Below are positions 6,285 through 8,103 of a stretch of 8,103 bases of DNA, piece after piece (position 1 is the stretch's first letter; the number at the start of each line of letters is the position of its first letter). The position numbers and the translations under genes are program-made. Origin of the DNA: Halomonas halophila. GTDB lineage: Bacteria; Pseudomonadota; Gammaproteobacteria; Pseudomonadales; Halomonadaceae. The stretch is taken from contig DJIP01000102.1 of NCBI GenBank assembly GCA_002433675.1, positions 1 through 8,103 of the forward strand. The letters are read 5' to 3'. The notes under the pieces are model-generated. The model was not told the origin of the DNA, ran no database searches, and saw only the letters and a list, made by a program, of their open reading frames with translations.

Positions 6285-7601
6285 ATGAATGCCCCTGAAC
6301 TACTGTCGCCGGCCGGCACCTACCGGCATATGCGCTTCGCCTTCGCCTATGGCGCCGATGCGGTCTATGCCGGTCAGCCGCGCTATTCACTGCGTGTACG
6401 CAACAATGACTTCGGCCTCGATAACCTGACCAAAGGCATCGGCGAGGCCCAGGCGCGTGGCAAGCGGTTTTATGTGGCCTCCAATATCGCTCCCCACAAT
6501 GCCAAGCTAAGAACCTATCTGAAGGACATGGCGTCGATCGTCGAGGCGGGGCCGGATGCGCTGATCATGTCCGACCCCGGGTTGATCATGATGGTGCGTG
6601 AGCGCTGGCCGGACCAGGTGATCCATCTGTCGGTGCAGGCCAACGTGGTCAATCACGCGGCGGCCCGCTTCTGGCAGTCCCAGGGCATCTCCCGGGTGAT
6701 CCTGTCGCGTGAACTGTCGCTTGAAGAAATCGCCGAGATCCGTGCCGAGTGTCCGACTCTGGAGATCGAGACCTTCGTTCATGGCGCCCTGTGTATCGCC
6801 TATTCCGGGCGCTGTCTGCTGTCGGGTTACTTCAACCGGCGCGATCCCAATCAAGGCACCTGCACCAACGCCTGTCGCTGGAACTATCGGACCCATCAGG
6901 CAGGCAGTGACGCTTGTGGCGATCTGATCCCGGTGCAGGACCCGTCGCAAGGCATGGAGGAGCGCTCGGCGCTGATCGAGGACCCTCAGCGACCCGGCGA
7001 ACTGATGCCGGTGTTCGAGGATGAGCACGGCAGCTACATCATGAATTCCAAGGACCTGCGCGCCGTCCAGCACGTGGCAAGGCTCGCCGAGATGGGGGTC
7101 AGTTCGCTGAAGATCGAGGGGCGGACCAAGTCGCCCTACTACGTGGCACGTACCGCCCAGGTCTATCGTCGTGCCATCGACGACGCCGTGGCCGGGCGCT
7201 CCTTCGACATGACGCTGATGGATGAGCTCGAGAACCTGGCCAACCGGGGCTATACCGAAGGCTTCTATCGACGTCACGTCCACGATGAGTACCAGAACTA
7301 CGAGCGTGGGCACTCGGTGGGCGTCCACCAGCAGTTCGTCGGCCAGGTAGCGGGGCAGTCGCGGCCGGGGTGGGTGGATATCGAGGTCAAGAACCGCTTC
7401 GAGGTCGGCGATCGGCTCGAGCTGATGCTGCCCTCCGGCAACCGTCGCTTCACCCTTGAAGCCATGGAGTCGGGCAATGGCAGCGCGCTGAAGTTGGCGC
7501 CAGGCGACGGTCACCGGGTAAGACTAGCGTTGCCGGGGGAGGCGCCGTCGCCAGATGAATTTGAGTTCGCCCTGTTGCTGCGCGACCTGCCATCTGCCTG
7601 A
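6285..7601 (+). CDS. trhP: tRNA 5-hydroxyuridine modification protein TrhP (YegQ), peptidase U32 family
   Basis: TrhP/YegQ takes part in prephenate-dependent hydroxylation of uridine 34 in tRNAs, the first step towards cmo5U/mcmo5U. The 438-residue product closely follows E. coli YegQ (453 residues): PELLSPAGT at the start, [63 protein letters not shown] and [10 protein letters not shown]. The U32 iron-sulfur cysteines are Cys170, Cys177, Cys193 and Cys197 in [15 protein letters not shown] and [11 protein letters not shown]-terminal barrel-like part carries [10 protein letters not shown] and [11 protein letters not shown]. The ATG at 6285 was chosen because GAGAG lies 9 bases upstream and it matches the short YegQ N-terminus. 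An in-frame ATG at 6267 would add six residues but has no ribosome site. Despite the family name, no protease role is expected. Confidence 0.96.
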   Translation: MNAPELLSPAGTYRHMRFAFAYGADAVYAGQPRYSLRVRNNDFGLDNLTKGIGEAQARGKRFYVASNIAPHNAKLRTYLKDMASIVEAGPDALIMSDPGLIMMVRERWPDQVIHLSVQANVVNHAAARFWQSQGISRVILSRELSLEEIAEIRAECPTLEIETFVHGALCIAYSGRCLLSGYFNRRDPNQGTCTNACRWNYRTHQAGSDACGDLIPVQDPSQGMEERSALIEDPQRPGELMPVFEDEHGSYIMNSKDLRAVQHVARLAEMGVSSLKIEGRTKSPYYVARTAQVYRRAIDDAVAGRSFDMTLMDELENLANRGYTEGFYRRHVHDEYQNYERGHSVGVHQQFVGQVAGQSRPGWVDIEVKNRFEVGDRLELMLPSGNRRFTLEAMESGNGSALKLAPGDGHRVRLALPGEAPSPDEFEFALLLRDLPSA

Positions 7602-7682
7602 CGTGAGCGACGGCTTTACAAGGGGGGGAGGAACCCGGATGCTAGGCTCCGTAGCAGCCCTACCCTGGAGCATCCCTCAGGC

Positions 7683-7688
7683 AAGGAG
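7683..7688 (+). promoter_or_regulatory. Shine-Dalgarno sequence of the SRPBCC gene
   Basis: AAGGAG stands 11 bases before the ATG at 7700 and fixes that codon as the start. The rest of the 98-base spacer after trhP holds no convincing terminator. A TTTACA at 7615-7620 resembles a -35 box, but no well-spaced -10 box was found. Confidence 0.75.
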
Positions 7689-7699
7689 TCGGTCAGGCC

Positions 7700-8103
7700 A
7701 TGCCCACCATCGAACACAGCGCCACGCTTCCCGCGCCTCCCGAGCGCGTCTTCGCCCTGCTCGAAAAGGTCGAGGATTTTGCCGACTATTCGGATCTGAT
7801 CACCGAGATCGAGCCGCTGGGGGACGATCGCTATCGCTGGCATGTCCACGCGGTCGGCATGGACTGGACCTTCGAGGTGCAGGTGACCGAGAAATCGCCC
7901 CCCAGCCGGCTGGCCTGGGAGTCGATCGACGGTGTGCGTAATCAGGGCCGCTATGAACTTGAAGCGGTCGAGGAGGGCACCGAGGTCAGCCTGATCGTCG
8001 ACTACCAGATCCGCAATCGGCTGGTCGCCAAGGCGGTCAATCGCGGGGCCCGCCCGCTGGTCGCCAAGGTCAGCGCTCAGATCCTGGAGCGGGTCGAGGC
8101 GCG
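7700..8103 (+). CDS. SRPBCC-fold (polyketide cyclase/START-like) protein, 3' truncated
   Basis: The frame is open from ATG 7700 to the window end, giving 134 complete codons with no stop. The N-terminus MPTIEHSATLPAPPERVFAL and the following VEDFADYSDLI fit the SRPBCC/polyketide cyclase 2 pattern of strand, 'aPpexVfxLl' and helix. Further alternating strands (YRWHVHAVGMDWTFEVQV, RLAWESIDG, GRYELEAVEEGTEVSLIVDY) and the start of the long C-terminal helix (AKAVNRGARPLVAKVSAQIL) match the helix-grip fold that binds hydrophobic ligands. Most members are 140-160 residues, so little is probably missing. The gene follows trhP on the same strand with a good ribosome site. The ligand and role cannot be told from sequence. 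Confidence 0.85.
   Translation, partial: MPTIEHSATLPAPPERVFALLEKVEDFADYSDLITEIEPLGDDRYRWHVHAVGMDWTFEVQVTEKSPPSRLAWESIDGVRNQGRYELEAVEEGTEVSLIVDYQIRNRLVAKAVNRGARPLVAKVSAQILERVEA

Noticed and set aside
6041..6319. Upstream extension of QueC by about 93 residues
   Set aside because: It would overlap the trhP start and run through the hairpin, and it has no similarity to QueC. The family N-terminus begins right at ATG 6040.
6507..7514. Long open frame (335 codons) on the minus strand
   Set aside because: It lies wholly opposite trhP, whose protein is conserved end to end. The minus-strand translation shows no family motif and is a typical shadow frame of GC-rich DNA.
7555..7941. Plus-strand frame running from inside trhP into the SRPBCC gene, with an ATG at 7639 behind a gggggag run
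   Set aside because: Its product is Arg/Ser/Ala-rich with no motif, and it overlaps the SRPBCC frame, which has AAGGAG and a clear helix-grip pattern.

Overview
The window is high-GC DNA carrying a mostly housekeeping gene set. The close match to gammaproteobacterial TrhP/YegQ and QueC/QueE, together with the acidic proteins and a large type I-secreted adhesin, suggests a marine or halophilic gammaproteobacterium of the Halomonas type. That assignment is inferred from gene content and style, with no marker gene in view.

Bases 1-3249 (+) are the C-terminal 1082 codons of a giant RTX adhesin whose start lies upstream. In order they encode cadherin-like, T1SS-143-type and VCBS modules, a short RTX block, a von Willebrand A (VWA) domain with an intact metal site, a beta-rich inserted segment, two further RTX blocks and a C-terminal type I secretion domain. 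The VWA domain and the insert are visibly AT-richer than the rest of the gene. A strong intrinsic terminator (3282-3319) closes the gene, and no secretion genes follow it.

Bases 3434-6040 hold four minus-strand genes read right to left: queC, queE, a double-length QueD-like protein and a small YkgJ-type cysteine-cluster protein. queC/queE overlap by 8 bases and queE/queD by 1, so at least these three are translationally coupled. QueD, QueE and QueC act in that order to convert 7,8-dihydroneopterin triphosphate to preQ0, the precursor of queuosine, which sits at tRNA position 34. The QueD-like protein is a tandem fusion in which only the C-terminal half keeps the zinc HxH motif, while a recognisable Asp-His pair lies in the N-terminal half.

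Bases 6041-6284 form a divergent intergenic region rich in symmetry: an 11-bp-stem hairpin, a smaller palindrome and a 19-bp imperfect tandem repeat inside an inverted repeat. To its right trhP (6285-7601, +) encodes a U32-family enzyme for 5-hydroxyuridine at tRNA position 34. Two wobble-base modification systems therefore diverge from one control region. A SRPBCC-fold protein starts at 7700 (+) and runs off the end.

Nothing here is clearly a wholly new system. The best leads are the tandem QueD, the domain insertion in the adhesin VWA region, and the structured queC-trhP spacer. No rRNA, tRNA, CRISPR array or insertion sequence was seen.
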